Origin: Doryteuthis pealeii
Lineage: Eukaryota > Mollusca > Cephalopoda > Myopsida > Loliginidae
DNA length: 64,000 nt
NCBI GenBank assembly: GCA_023376005.1
Contig: CM042152.1
Span: 86,993,569 to 87,057,568, forward strand
Direction of reading: 5' to 3'
Shown here: positions 21,752 to 33,653 of the stretch, piece after piece
Layout of the letters: every line of letters begins with the position of its first letter
Position numbering within the stretch: the stretch's first letter is position 1
The notes under the pieces: generated by a model
What the model saw: the letters and a program-made list of their open reading frames with translations, nothing else
What the model was told of the DNA's origin: nothing
Database searches by the model: none
Program-made: the position numbers and the translations under genes

Positions 21752-22021
21752 GGGAAAATATGTGCTTAATTGAAGTCATACCTAATTTTTGAAAATGAAT
21801 TAGTTGATAATTAATGAATTAGGCGAGCGTATCTGTTCAAATGTAAAGCATAAACAAATCGAGAAAAAGTCAATCTCTGTCGAAATGTACATACAGAGAT
21901 TGACTTTTTCTTGATTTGTTTACGCTCTACATTTGAACAGATACGCTTGCCTAATTCATTACTTATCAACTAATTAATTTTCAAAAATTAGGTATGACTT
22001 CAATTAAGCACATATTCTCCC
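21752..22021. mobile_element. 129-bp-arm palindrome centred on a hammerhead cleavage site
   Basis: Arms 21752-21880 and 21893-22021 with a 12-nt centre CGAAATGTACAT. The right arm is the same family as the hammerhead unit at 32815-32990. Its centre supplies GAAA, the palindromic stem III ATGTACAT and the cleavage position A21893. The left arm begins within one nucleotide of that position. (TA)n tracts flank both ends. Confidence 0.88.
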
Positions 22022-22205
22022 AAATATATATATATATATAAAAGGTAGTTTGGTATATTTATAAATTAAGTGCTTATTATTGGTGATATATCTAAATTAG
22101 GATGACATACACACAGAATCAATGGCAATTATTGAGTCATTTTCTTACCTGTAAAAAATGACAGTTACTAAGTGCCACTGACTGTGTATATGCTATTCTA
22201 TATAT

Positions 22206-22448
22206 CGTCGTCGGTCATCGGGGTGGCCTAAAGTCGGTATCAGCCAGACAGTGAGGTAGTCGATCCCCTTTTCACTAGCACTAGACCAAGGAGATTGTTT
22301 GGGCATCTGAGGCGGAGCTCCACTCCTATCATCAGCTCTTTACCGCACATATCCATGTGCTACTCATACGTTGAAGTGGTGAGGGCCAAAATCAAACTAG
22401 GAACCTCGAGGTTACCAGCCGGAGACTCTACCGACTGAGCTAAACCGG

Positions 22449-22451
<3 letters not shown>
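22206..22451 (-). mobile_element. SINE-A copy
   Basis: Full body and tRNA-like head (right end, GGCCGGTTTAGCTCAGTCGG on the minus strand). A (TA)n tract of about 26 units follows directly at 22451-22503. Confidence 0.9.

Positions 22452-22503
<52 letters not shown>
22451..22503. repeat. (TA)n microsatellite
   Basis: About 26 TA units directly abutting the SINE-A head. Confidence 0.97.
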
Positions 22504-22506
<3 letters not shown>

Positions 22507-22652
22507 AAGTACAATTCTGAGAGTGTGTTTTCATGAGGACATTGTTACTGGAAGGAAGTTAAAAAGATTTATCAAAATAAATTACAATTAATAATAATAA
22601 ATATAGGACCTTGCTAAAAAGTCTGTGGAACATGAGAGTCACAGTGATATCA

Positions 22653-22815
22653 GTTGAAGCCTCATAACATCATAGAAACCAAGCAGCCAATCAGGACTCA
22701 AGGAATGGAATCACCCAAATACATGAATGGACTATTCTTGAGTTCCATAAATACCAGCTGTTTTGGGCACCAGTCAGTAGTGCTTAGTTGTTGTTGTTCA
22801 AACCAACAGCATATG
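22653..22815 (+). mobile_element. LTR-D fragment
   Basis: Matches the 3' half of LTR-D (GAAGCCTCATAACATCATAG to AACCAACAG). The 5' half is missing. Confidence 0.75.
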
Positions 22816-24238
22816 CAGCTCATAACACTGTTGGATGCTAATCACCCAACAAATTTCTACAATTATAAAAGCTTTTTGGACCAAGTAATTCAAACATGCT
22901 ATCAAAAGTCAACCAATTTTAAGTTATTGATGATTTCTGATTTTTTTCATAGCAAGATCAACATCCCGATGTGGCACTGCATATATGACATGGGGATTGT
23001 CTAACTTTAACATAATCCACACTTGGACAAAATTTCAGAAAAATTGAAGGGTATGGGTGACTTGGCCTTGATGATTTGACATGGAATTACAGTGATGATA
23101 AATTAGATAATGTTTAAGTTTGGCAGATGCGTGCGTGTGTTTATATGTTGATTATTTTTTCTATGAAAAACTGAAAAGTGGAGCTAACAACACAAAACCA
23201 AAGTCAACATACAAAGTGTCATCTTCCAAGGATACTCACTATACCCATTACTATTTTTCATGGCAATTAATTTTTGATGACATTTTAGACTAACGGGATC
23301 CAAGCACTGCAACATGGATGGAAGAAGTATGTTGACTGTATAGGCTACTATGTTGAAAAATAAGACTGCATTTGATCACATTCCATGAGAGTATCTTGGC
23401 TAGCTGACCATTGTAAAATCTCTAGTAACAGTCCTGCCCTTCATTATATACTTTTATTTATTTGTTTTTTTAACTGTCAGTCTCTAGAGAATCTCAGTTT
23501 TGCAAGGTTGTATGCAAGACTAACTGTTGCTTATACTGTAAATGGTAATCCTTAACTATTTCCTCGTAAATTCCTACCATAAAATAAACTGAACCTTTAT
23601 TAAATTATATCCAAAGAAAATTCAAAGGAATTCATGAAATTGCAAGACAAAATAAACCACCTTATGCATATGGATGATGTAAAACTTGTGCCACAAATAA
23701 AAATGAGCTGGGAGCACATAGGAATATAATTTAGAATCGAAAAGCATGTGTGGATATGGCAACCCAGAGGCTTGAATAATATACAAGGAGAAGTAAAGAA
23801 AAATGAATCTTAGTAACCAATAATAGCAACAACAACAAAAAAAGAACAGACAAAAAAAAAAAAGAGAAGAAGAATTACTAAAGTGAGGAACCAAAAATAG
23901 GAAGAAAAATAACTACATGGATACTTCAGAAGACAAACTAAGGACATGGGCAGGTCTTTGAAGAGAAAACCTAAAGTAAGAAATGGAATCATTATTAATA
24001 GCAGCCGAAAATGATGCCATAAGATCTATGCCAAAACTAAAATAGGTAGTCTACACTTGCTATTCCCTTGGGTCTTATATCGTGCGATAGAGATGAAAAA
24101 GTAAATAAGTGAATGTAGCAAACTGGCACAGGAAGCATATTACGAGCAGACATGTTTTGGGGGAAAATGATTAAAATTTGATCATAGAGACAAATGGTAC
24201 ATGCATAAACGAGAAACTGTCCTAGTTTATCACGAGGA
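22816..24238. other. Unclassified AT-rich DNA
   Basis: No gene or shared repeat identified. Confidence 0.4.
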
Positions 24239-24440
24239 GGTGCGCGTGTAGTGTAACGGTTATCGTCATAGGAAATAGGATCGGCGACATGGACGAGACT
24301 CTTCGCTTTTCCTTCCACCCCAATGCCATTTCTACTCCCACGGCCAGCCATGGGTAAATAGCTGGTCAGACTGGGCTCTTTGGCTTTGGTAGGACAACAT
24401 TCGAGGAAAAAGAAAACACTTAATTCAAACCAGCTATAGT
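24239..24440 (+). mobile_element. SINE-B, 5' part, interrupted
   Basis: Diverged SINE-B head (GTGTAGTGTAACGGTTATCG) and body up to the phrase TTAATTCAAACC. It resumes at 24691 after a SINE-A insertion. Confidence 0.8.
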
Positions 24441-24690
24441 AGTAAGTAAGTAAAGTCTACGGAGTTGCCTATTGTCGATATCAGCCAGACAGCGAGGGAG
24501 TCTATTCCCTTTTCACTAGCGCTAGACCAGGGAGAGTGTTTTGCGTCTGAGTTGGAGCGCCACACCTACCACCAGCTTCCTACTTTACCGCACAGATCCC
24601 TGTGCTACTCATACGGTGAGTTGGCGAGGGTCGGTATTGAACCCAGAACCTTGTGGTTCTGAGCCGGATGCTCTACCGAATGTGCTAAGT
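24441..24690 (-). mobile_element. SINE-A inserted in SINE-B
   Basis: A complete SINE-A in opposite orientation interrupting SINE-B, with a GTAA-repeat tail at the left. Confidence 0.88.
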
Positions 24691-24760
24691 TTGTTTAAAA
24701 ACTGACCATGTGTCGTATCCTGTTCGTCAGGGATGGATTGAATATATATATATATATATA
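24691..24760 (+). mobile_element. SINE-B, 3' tail after the insertion
   Basis: AAACTGACCATGTGTCGTATCC and the following bases match the SINE-B tail, which ends in (TA)n at 24743. Confidence 0.7.
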
Positions 24761-25118
24761 ATGGTGATTTCAACCATTATAAGTGCACCGTTATTGTGGC
24801 CTTGTACCAGACCAAGCAAATCTTAAAACCGAAGACATACACCAGTAGAAGCATATGTTTACAGCTCCTCAAAAAAGAAGAAAAAAGAAGAAAAGAAAAA
24901 AACAACGTAAAAGAAAAAACAAGGAAATAAGATCAACAAAATCCTCTTGAACTTTAAGATAAAAACGAATCAACCAAACCCAGCCAGAAAACCAGACCTA
25001 GTAAAAAAACAAGAAGAAATTAACAAATCAGCTAATAGACATTTCTGCTCCAGCAGATCAAAGAGTATATGTAATTGTTCATTTCTAATAGAATATTTAT
25101 CAACAATATGATACATAT

Positions 25119-25379
25119 GTAAAGTAAAGTCGACGGGGCGGCCTAAAGTCGGTATCAACCAGTCAGCGAGGGAGTCTGAGTCTATCCTCTTTTCAATAGC
25201 GCTAGACCAAGGAGATTGTTTTAGCATCTGAGGTGGAGTGCCACACCTACCATCAGCTCCTTACTTTACCGCACAGATCCCTGTGCTACTCATACGCTGA
25301 GTTGGCGAAGACTGGTATCGAACTAGGAACCTTGTGATTTCTAGCTGAACGCTCTACCGACTGAGCTAACCCAGCCCCT
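25119..25379 (-). mobile_element. SINE-A copy, full length
   Basis: GTAAAGTAAAGTCG tail at left, head at right. It differs from the other copies by a small internal duplication (GAGTCT twice near 25174). Confidence 0.92.
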
Positions 25380-26748
25380 GTAAATTAAGTTAAATATGCA
25401 ATGTTGCATTCTGGGAAATTCATTTTTTTCATGTGAATATCTTCTACTGTTGGCTTGGTTAGGTTTTCTTTGTTTAATGGCATGTCAATCTTCATGGGTT
25501 ATTTAATGCCAAAAACACCCTTGTATAAGAACAATAGTGATACTTGAGGGATAAGAGATTCCATACCTTTCCCAAGGGTAATAATCAACTGGAGTTTGAA
25601 CACCTTTGCTATGCTGTCGCAGTCCATCATGTTAGCAGCTATACCACAGGGACTCCCCTTTTACTGTTGGTGACTGCTGCGGACAATATCATCATTGTTA
25701 TTCCTATTACTACTGTGGTTACTCTTTCTACAACTAGACTATTCTGTCAAAAACTTTAGCACATTATGAGCCCAGGTTTCACCTATTATTCAATAGGGAA
25801 AAAATAATTACAAATCATGGGAGGTGAAATTCCTACCATACATGAGACCTCAAGAAGTTATTTCAGATCTGACTGATATGGATAGTAGTTCTACAACTAC
25901 CTTCTGCAGATTAAGTTAGTAAAAATATCTATTATTGTCTAAAATCATTACCATGTCTGTTTTCCATCATGTAGAAAACTTAAACAATTCCCAACGGCAC
26001 AATCTCTGCAATATTGCACAAAGCCTACGAAATGTAACACCTACTTTATACCAACATGAAAGACTAATTCTTTTTAAAGATAAAGTTAAAAAGAAAAAGA
26101 AAAATTTAGAAAGACATCTATTAATAATGTTGATTAGTTAAGAGACAGTGAAATAGACAATATTTATATGTTTTTAGAAAGAATAAACAAATAGATCAAT
26201 ATTTGTAGTGAGCTGCAGCAGCAGCAGTGTGTGGCATTTAAGAAAATGGTGGATCAACTTGACCAGCATTTGATGCATTTCCAAACTGTGCCTACACAAA
26301 CTGTTCAATAATTGTAAAATCAAATATTGGCAGATCAATACTAACAAGCAGTTTTATTGCAGGTTACGAACACCCACTCATATTGCCATGGTTAGTGCAC
26401 AAGTGAGAATAAGAAGCATGTTAGAATATAGCATGCTTTATGTCAGGTACTTTGTGTCTATAAAAGCCTTAAGATATTGGTTATTTGAATAATTTCACAA
26501 GAGATTGTTTGTTACACGTGAACCATTCCTGAATTTAGATCTGTGAGTTGAAGTAAATCCTTTCTCATTTCTTTACTAAATGTTTCATCTGGGAAACTTT
26601 CTTTTTTTTTTTGGTGGCCTCTTTGTATTTCTGTGAGATTATATCTAACCTGTATTCTCAAAATATCTGGAATATTTTAGGAATATTTATGTTTTTTTTT
26701 TTGTTTATTTTCTGACATGAAACTATCAACCATGGGTCAAAAATGTTA
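25380..26748. other. Mostly unclassified; LINE-C-like tail fragment at 25448-25510
   Basis: The phrase TTTAATGGCATGTCAATCTTCATGGGTTATTTAATGCC (shortened: AATGGCATGTCAATCTTCAT) resembles the LINE-C 3' end. A SINE-B-like phrase, CATACCTTTCCCAAGGGTAA, is at about 25563. The rest holds no recognised gene. Confidence 0.4.
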
Positions 26749-26941
26749 CTAGGGTGAGTCAAAAGCTTTGCAATATTTTGGTATGTGCTAGTTTGTGGCA
26801 TGTATATCATGTAACTAAAGCTGTTCTAGCTGTGGAAGATACATGCTGTAGTTAGTAGTATTGTGGTAGGTGGTGCACTGACATGTTGTGCATTGCTTCA
26901 CTTCATGTGTGATTTGAAAGACACACAGATGGACATATAAT
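26749..26941 (+). mobile_element. mariner 5' end (left of an LTR insertion)
   Basis: Starts with a mariner-style terminal sequence (CTAGGGTGAGTCAAAAGC). It is cut at 26941 by an LTR element; the transposase remnant resumes after 27529. The outer boundary is approximate. Confidence 0.5.
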
Positions 26942-27524
26942 TGAAGAATAATTAAAGTTCCAATTGCCATCGAACTGGGAAGACAAGGCAACAAACGGTT
27001 GTAACTGAAATACAAACCCGAATGCCACAAAGTCCACTGCAAAATGACAAAGTATATATAAGCCTCACCCAGTGTCACTCCAACCCCTAAGCCAATACCA
27101 TCAAAAATACCCTGCGCTTTATCAAGATTACTCCCCTGTAATTGGCCGGGTCGAAAGGAACTAATTCCCCCTCAAAGGCAGCCACGCCCGTGCAATGGGG
27201 GGGGGAAGAAGGGGAGATGAAGAATAATTAAAGTTCCAATTACCGTTGAACTGGAAAGACACGGTAACAAACGGTTGTAACTGAAATACAAACCCGAATG
27301 CCACAAAGTCCACTGCAAAAGGACAAAGTATATATAAGACTCCACAATGTCATTCAAATCAAGCAGTCAAGCAGCCAATCAGAACTCAAGGAATGGAAGC
27401 ACCCAAATCACCCAGATTCATGGATGGATCATTCTTGATTCCTATTTATACCAACTGTCTTGGACACTGTTTGAGTTGTACTTAGCTGCTGTTATTAAAA
27501 CCAACAGTAGACTAACTGACTTCA
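26942..27524 (+). mobile_element. Internally deleted LTR-D retrotransposon in mariner
   Basis: A 5-bp target duplication ATAAT flanks it (26937-26941 and 27525-27529). The 5' LTR (26942 to about 27076) lacks its 3' half. A 140-bp residue of internal DNA follows, then a pure purine tract (about 27198-27217, G9AAGAAGGGGAGA), then a complete 3' LTR (27218-27524, TGAAGAAT to ACTTCA). The purine tract and TSD show that family D is an LTR element and that it reads in plus. Confidence 0.88.
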
Positions 27525-27564
27525 ATAATAATAAAGTCTAATTTGGGAACTTACACTCTACAAG

Positions 27565-27936
27565 TTTGAACTGGACCCTAATGAGGTGGAAGCAACCACA
27601 AACATTTGTTGTGTGAATGATGAAGATGCAGTTGATCACAGTACAGTAATCAGATTGTTCAAGAAATTTTGCTGGAGTTGTAAGAACCTTGACAATCTGA
27701 CAAAGTCAGGTAGTCCTAAAACTGCAGATTCTTAGGACATGCTCAAAGCCACAGAAGCACATCCAGCAAGTAGCACTTGGAGAGTATCAGGCGAGCTCCA
27801 CATCTCACAGTCCAGTGAAATTCATCACATTCACAACCTTGGTAAAATTATCCAGAGCTACCAAATTGTGCCTCATATTACCAAAAATATTGCAAAACTT
27901 CTGACTCGCCCTACTATTTATTACATGCCAAAATAA
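27565..27936 (+). pseudogene. mariner transposase N-terminal remnant
   Basis: One frame encodes the paired helix-turn-helix region of a mariner transposase. In order it holds VDHSTVIRLFKKF, then LTKSGSPKTADS, a stop (TAG 27734), then MLKATEAHPASSTWRVSGEL, ISQSSEIHHIH and IVPHITKNIAKLL. The 'SGxPKT-D ... EA-P-SSTRxVSxEL-ISQSSVxRHL' pattern is the DNA-binding half. It stops at 27936, before any DD34D catalytic residue. The 5' end is separated from it by the LTR insertion. Confidence 0.8.
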
Positions 27937-28526
27937 ACAACCATTACATTTGCTAAGAAATATCTGCAAATATAATTCTCAATTTTTTAAACTTATGAAA
28001 CTAAATCAAACATATTCTCTAAAATATGACTTGTCATTTTTTTTGCCTACATTTATTCAGTAAAAATGAAAGAAAACAAAGAAATTTAATCCAAATAATC
28101 TATTGATTACTCTTTACATATTCAGCAATGATTTATCTGATATTGATCCCCATTTATATCTTTCTAATATCTATAATTTCTTAGAGAACTTTCATTTTGC
28201 AACTTTAAAATGATTAATTACTGGATATAATGTACGATTTAAGAAGGTGAAAAAAAAAAGAATGTAATAAAAAAAGAACACAAAAACACAGACAATTATC
28301 CAAAAAGGTTTTAATATGAATAACTGAAAAAAAAAATTATATTGCAAATTTTTGAAATTCTAGAGTAAAAAATAAAGAAAAATATCATCACTTTTACCAA
28401 TTCATATGATGGTATGTGAATGGAGGAATAAAAATAATTTTATAACTCATTTAAAATACTGCTTCCAGTTGCCACAAATCATTGTCAAGTCATGTTTTAT
28501 TTATAGTCTTTATAATTATCACTAAG

Positions 28527-28570
<44 letters not shown>

Positions 28571-29196
28571 TATAATTATTAACAAAGTAGATAGAAAAGA
28601 ATCCAGTCAGAATAGAGTGAGTTATCTCCCCTGGGTACACATTTTTTTGTGGGGGAGGGGCAATTTATACTTAATTAATTAGAAATTACTTAGAAACCAG
28701 TGGTTCTACTGAACTGTAAATTGATTTATTCTTTGAGAGCATTTTAACAGGACTGTGCTGACATAAATTCCATTATGATGTTTCATTTTATTTGTATTAT
28801 AATAACAAACATGTAAATGTAAAGGATTATATTAATAATTCATGAAAATACTTTAGATTATTTCATAAAAAAAACTTGCATAACAAAAAACAAATCATTC
28901 AGTAGTATTCTTGTTACAAAGAAATGAACATGAGTCCTGAAGTTGACAAAATATGTTTGTTTTAAACTAACATTTACAGTCTTATCCATACAATAAGTAC
29001 ACCTCTACAATTTTCTATTAAAAAAAATTGTTTTAAATCAAAAATGTCTGAATTTTATTTTTTCATGTGGAACATTATGCAATTGAAATGGATATTATCA
29101 AATATTATTTATTATCAAACTCAATAGCACTGAAACTCCATAAATCATAAATAGAATTGCAACACTTTTGAAACCAAAAATAAAATTATATAAATA
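27937..29196. other. AT-rich DNA with (ATT)n
   Basis: (ATT)n of about 16 units at 28522-28569. No gene seen. Confidence 0.5.
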
Positions 29197-29781
29197 TCTT
29201 ATTATAATGGAGATTGTTTGTTTGTCTGTCTGTAACCGAAACTATATTACTTCTCAACTCACAATCCCCTTTGTTATTTACGCCACATTGTCCATGATTG
29301 TTATTTTTATTTAAACCTCAATTATTAATAAAATTATTTTATATTATTAATACTTTTGACTATCTACATTCTAATAACATGCAATTGTATTTATATATGC
29401 AACAAAATAGCGGGTTACAGTGTGAACAGGAAAGCTAATTTGCATATTGATATTAAAAGTTTAATTTTATTAAATATGCGCTTGGTATTATTGATTTCTA
29501 ATTGTTTGGTTTTTTCTTAATGAATATGAGCCAAAATCTCGGGGATAAATCTTAAAAGAAATCCATTAATATAAAGAAATAACAGTAATTTTATTCTTTA
29601 CTTCCTAATTTAACTGAATAGTTAAATTAGGAAAATTCAGTTCTATTCTTCGATTATAAGCCCTCTGTTTCAAATCATTTTATTTGGATTTTTATTCAGT
29701 TTCAAAAGTATTTCAAATTTAACATATTTCATTACATTAAAATTCAAATACTTGCACCCAGAGGGTGCATATATTTGCTAG
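29197..29781 (+). mobile_element. Non-autonomous Helitron, copy 3
   Basis: 585 bp, TCTTATTATAATGGAG to CTAG, flanked by A29196 and T29782. The 3' hairpin GCACCC/GGGTGC is at 29754-29768, 9 nt before CTAG. Opposite orientation to the other two copies. Confidence 0.9.
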
Positions 29782-30091
29782 TATATAAAAAGTATACTTA
29801 TTTCTGGATAGCTACATCTTCATACTTTTAGTTACGGAGTTTCAATGCTGTAAAGTTTGGTAATAAAAAATGATTGTATAATATGCCACAGGAAATTATG
29901 ATGGGATTAAAAGAAATTTACCCTTTTTTAGACCAACTTCAAGTTGCCCCATATGTGATGAGATCAGGAGGCAGAGAAGGCCCAGATTTGGGAGATTAGT
30001 GTCACTTCAATAGATTGAACTCATGGCCTCTGGTTTACAAATAAATGTTTCGCCACCATAGTCGTTGGACTCATTTGCATTGGAGTGGTAC

Positions 30092-30584
30092 TGTTGTATA
30101 TTGTACAAACAGAAATAGGAATTTCCAGTTAAATTAAACAAAGAAAAGAAGACAAAAATGACAGTAAAAGCAAACAAAGAAGTTAAAAAATGGAAGCAAG
30201 GCTTTCCGGTCAAAAAAGCAGGGAGAAGATAAAGAAATATATAACAAATGCCTGTTTCAGATCAAAAGATAAAGATGCGTAGGAGTACCTATCAATATAA
30301 AAGGCCTGAAGGTTCGAGACGACAGGTCAGTCAGACAGCGGACGGCAAACAGAGCACAAGGAGCGACCGTCGACATAGTCCATTGCTGCCAGCAGGCAGA
30401 GAGGTTCGTCCACCCCTTCCACCTCACCAGTGCCAGTCATCTCAACAGTAGTAGTAGTCATTGTCAACCCTGGGCATTTCCATTGTCAACGCTCGCCACC
30501 CACCACGTAAAGCCGAGAAGAAGAAATAAAGTAAAAACTCCTACTATATCCATGTGTTGTAGATTTCATTAAGCGACTACTACA
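30092..30584 (+). mobile_element. LTR-E copy 1
   Basis: TGTTGTATATTG to ACTACA, about 493 bp. It contains a TATA box (CAATATAAAAGG, about 30293) and a downstream AAATAAAG signal (about 30526). It recurs at 47127-47633 in the same orientation. A shared leader phrase, ACATATAGATATTTAGTGCC, follows 70 bp later, so it is a 5' LTR with leader. Confidence 0.8.
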
Positions 30585-31861
30585 TATATCGTCTAGGGTT
30601 AGTGACGATACTCGCTACGTATGCAGATACACAAAGTAGGGCCGTGAATTTGAAGCCAGTATATAACATATAGATATTTAGTGCCGGTAAAGAAAGCGCT
30701 ACGTAACAGTACTGGTCATTGTATGTTTCTGGCAGGGATTTTGCCAGTTGAGAAGAGATATGGACAAATTGTAGATGAGGTTAATTGGCAGTTCTTGGAA
30801 GCAATAAATCTTTTTAAAGAATAAGCATTTAGTAAAATTACTGACATTGCTATGAAAAAGTGTGCAAGTTAAAAATAGTGTGACATCATAAAATAATCTA
30901 AAATAATTTGGACTCAGGGGATGTGCGACTTGCAAAGAATCATACATTTCCCCAAACTAAAGAATAAGTAGGCATCAGATTTACCAAAGTTTTATAAGGA
31001 TTGGAGATTGGAACAATGGTCAAAAGAGTGAGGAATCAAAATTGAATATCTTTGGGTCAGATAGTTGGAAGTACATTAGAAGAAGAAGAAGAAGAAGAAG
31101 AAGAAGAAGGGAAAACATTGCATTAGTGTTACAATTAGATACAGAATAGAATGTTGGTATTGGCTTGTATATCTGAACACAATATCAGACCATTCTATCA
31201 AATTAAAGGGGATTATGGATATTAAGTCTTATCTGGAAACAGTGGAAAAGCTATGCTATTACAAACCCAAAATTATATGAGATGGCCATGGATTCTTCAG
31301 TATGATAACAAGCTGAAATACATAGCCAGACTTCTACTTCCTCTTAACTCAATCCCATAAAGAACTTATGACAAAGTATTAAAAATAACAATAAGCCTGG
31401 AAACATAAATAATCTCTACAATAATATGGAATAATCCTGAGAATAATCGCATTGGCAACAAATTACAGATATGATATCTAGATATGATTCTGTATTAAAA
31501 AATAATCTTGTTTATCTTACAAAGTATTAGTGTATGTCCTGTCATTTACTTTTTTGATTGTGATGATAAAAAATCGGACATGAGTTGATATTAAAGTTGT
31601 ATTATAGAACGTTCCAAATTCAAAGATGACTTCATCTTTCAATAAACGGACACTTTCTATACTTCACTTTTTCTATAAATGGCTCTTTCTCTAAAAATGG
31701 TTTTGTCTCAACAATTTGTTTAATGGCAAATCAACTTCTTATGGGTTATGTAATGCTGGAATTTGATTGATTTGTGAATATTTGATTGTAACCATAACTA
31801 TATTTTCAAATGCAATGTTTTATTTGTCTATAATCACTTGTTTGCACTCAATTATATGATT
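30585..31861. other. Retroelement leader then unclassified DNA
   Basis: 30655-30710 holds the leader phrase shared with 62481-62530. (GAA)n lies at 31078-31110. A LINE-C-like tail phrase is near 31718-31760. No gene recognised. Confidence 0.45.
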
Positions 31862-32585
31862 TCAATTATTCCTATTAAATATATATAATTTATATATAAC
31901 TATATGGTTTCAATTATTCCTATCTAATACTAATAATTTATACACAATTATATTGGTATAAACTATTCCTATCTAATACTAATAATTTATACACAATTAT
32001 ATTTGGTATAAACTATTCCTATCTAATACTAATAATTTATACACAATTATATTTGGTATAAACTATTCCTATCTAATACTAATAATTTATACACAATTAT
32101 ATTTGGTATAAACTATTCTATCTAATACTAATCTATTTCTATCTAATACTAATAATTTATACACAATTATATTTGGTATAAACTATTTCTATCTACTAAT
32201 ATAAACTATTTCTATCTAATACTAATAATTTATACACAATATATTTGGTATAAACTATTCCTACTAATACTAATATACACAATTATATTTGGTATAAACT
32301 ATTCTTATCTAATACTAATAATTTATACACAATTATATTTGGTATAAACTATTTCTATCTAATACTAATAATTTATACACAATTATATTTGGTATAACTA
32401 TTCCTATCTAATACTAATAATTTATACACAATTATATTTGGTATAAACTATTCCTATCTAATACTAATAATTTATACACAATTATATTTGGTATAAACTA
32501 TTCCTATCTAATACTAATAATTTATACACAATTATATTTGGTATAAACTATTCCTATCTAATACTAATAATTTATACACAATTTT
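31862..32585 (+). repeat. 50-bp satellite array, about 14 units
   Basis: Unit of about 50 bp (ATAAACTATTCCTATCTAAT...TATACACAATTATATTTGGT). Units between 32440 and 32585 are essentially identical, while those near 31862 and 32110-32280 carry deletions. Homogenised at the right, decayed at the left and middle. Confidence 0.95.
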
Positions 32586-32726
32586 AGCCAACAATTTGTC
32601 GGCTAAAAAAAGCCATATCAAAACACATTGTCTGTTTGTTTACTTCTCATATTGTCGTGTAGTAAAAGTCACCATAAAAGTGGAATATAACCTACTTCTA
32701 AACAAAAAGAAAAATCTGGAAGGGCT

Positions 32727-32805
32727 TGCTGGTGTAATGGTTAGAGTCTCTGCCTGTCAGCTTCACAGTCAGGGTCGAGTCACACACAAAGCGGTCTTCC
32801 TGTCT
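32727..32805 (+). promoter_or_regulatory. tRNA-like Pol III promoter of a hammerhead unit
   Basis: An A-box-like TGGTGTAATGGTTAGAG (about 32741) and a B-box-like AGGGTCGAGTC (32771) lie 40-75 bases before the hammerhead core. This is the arrangement expected of a SINE-like Pol III transcript carrying a ribozyme. Confidence 0.6.
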
Positions 32806-32807
32806 AT

Positions 32808-32853
32808 AGCTCTACTGATGAGGCCTAATAGGCTGAAATGTACATACAGAGAT
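32808..32853 (+). ncRNA. Hammerhead ribozyme motif
   Basis: CTGATGA at 32815-32821. Stem II GGCCT/AGGCT has a 3-nt loop. GAAA is at 32835-32838. Stem III is the palindrome ATGTACAT (32838-32845), with predicted cleavage after A32846. Stem I pairs AGAG (32848-32851) with CTCT (32810-32813). The 1.1-2.1 pair is C-A, where a C-G pair is expected, so activity may be weak. Confidence 0.75.
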
Positions 32854-32990
32854 TGATTTTTCTCGATTTGTTTAGCCTTACATTTGAATAGGTATTCCCA
32901 CCTAATTCATTAATTATCAATTAATTAATTTTCAAAAATTAGGTACAACTTCAATTAAGCACATATTCTCCCCTTCCCCCAATATATATA
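32854..32990 (+). mobile_element. Body of the hammerhead unit, same family as the 21.8-kb palindrome
   Basis: Matches 21894-22021 over about 130 bp (GAGATTGA...TTAAGCACATATTCTCC) and then runs into (TA)n. Confidence 0.85.
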
Positions 32991-33159
32991 TATGTATATA
33001 TATATGATGTATGATGGACTCTCCTGTCAATGAACACCCACACAGTGATTTGTTTATAGTGGTGAAGGCTTGTGTTTGACCATTCACACTTTTTGGCACA
33101 GTCGATAGGAAAGAATTGGTGCATCAAGGGTTGCCACAAACCCAATCAACGACTGACCT

Positions 33160-33383
33160 CAAGAATTTTGAATTCAGAGTTATCCCTCTCCTAGACTGGT
33201 TACCTACCCAAGGCTGAAAGGCCCAGTCTGCCCTACTATTTAACCCATAGCTGGAGGGAGAACCTATGGATTCATACCTTTCCCAAGGGTATTAGCGCTA
33301 TGTGAAATGCCAACAGCTTTGACTAGGAATTGAACTTGCACCGACGAGTCCATTTTCCATGACTCTAACCACTAGCCCACGCA

Positions 33384-33388
<5 letters not shown>
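33160..33388 (-). mobile_element. SINE-B copy, 3' truncated
   Basis: Head and body present; the usual tail is replaced by unrelated sequence at the left. The head abuts a (TA)n(TG)n tract. Confidence 0.85.

Positions 33389-33472
<84 letters not shown>
33387..33472. repeat. (TA)n(TG)n compound microsatellite
   Basis: About 24 TA units then about 18 TG units. Confidence 0.97.
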
Positions 33473-33653
33473 ATGATTGGGTCATAAGTATTAATGGTCA
33501 TAACAAGCATTTAAGACAATTAAGAATAGTTTTCTATTAAGATCTCGCTATGATTTGGCCTTTTAATTTGAGAAATAAGAATTTCCTATACTACTTTACA
33601 TTATAATACTAATAAGTAACATAATACTATACCATGAAAAAGAAAGCGTATGT

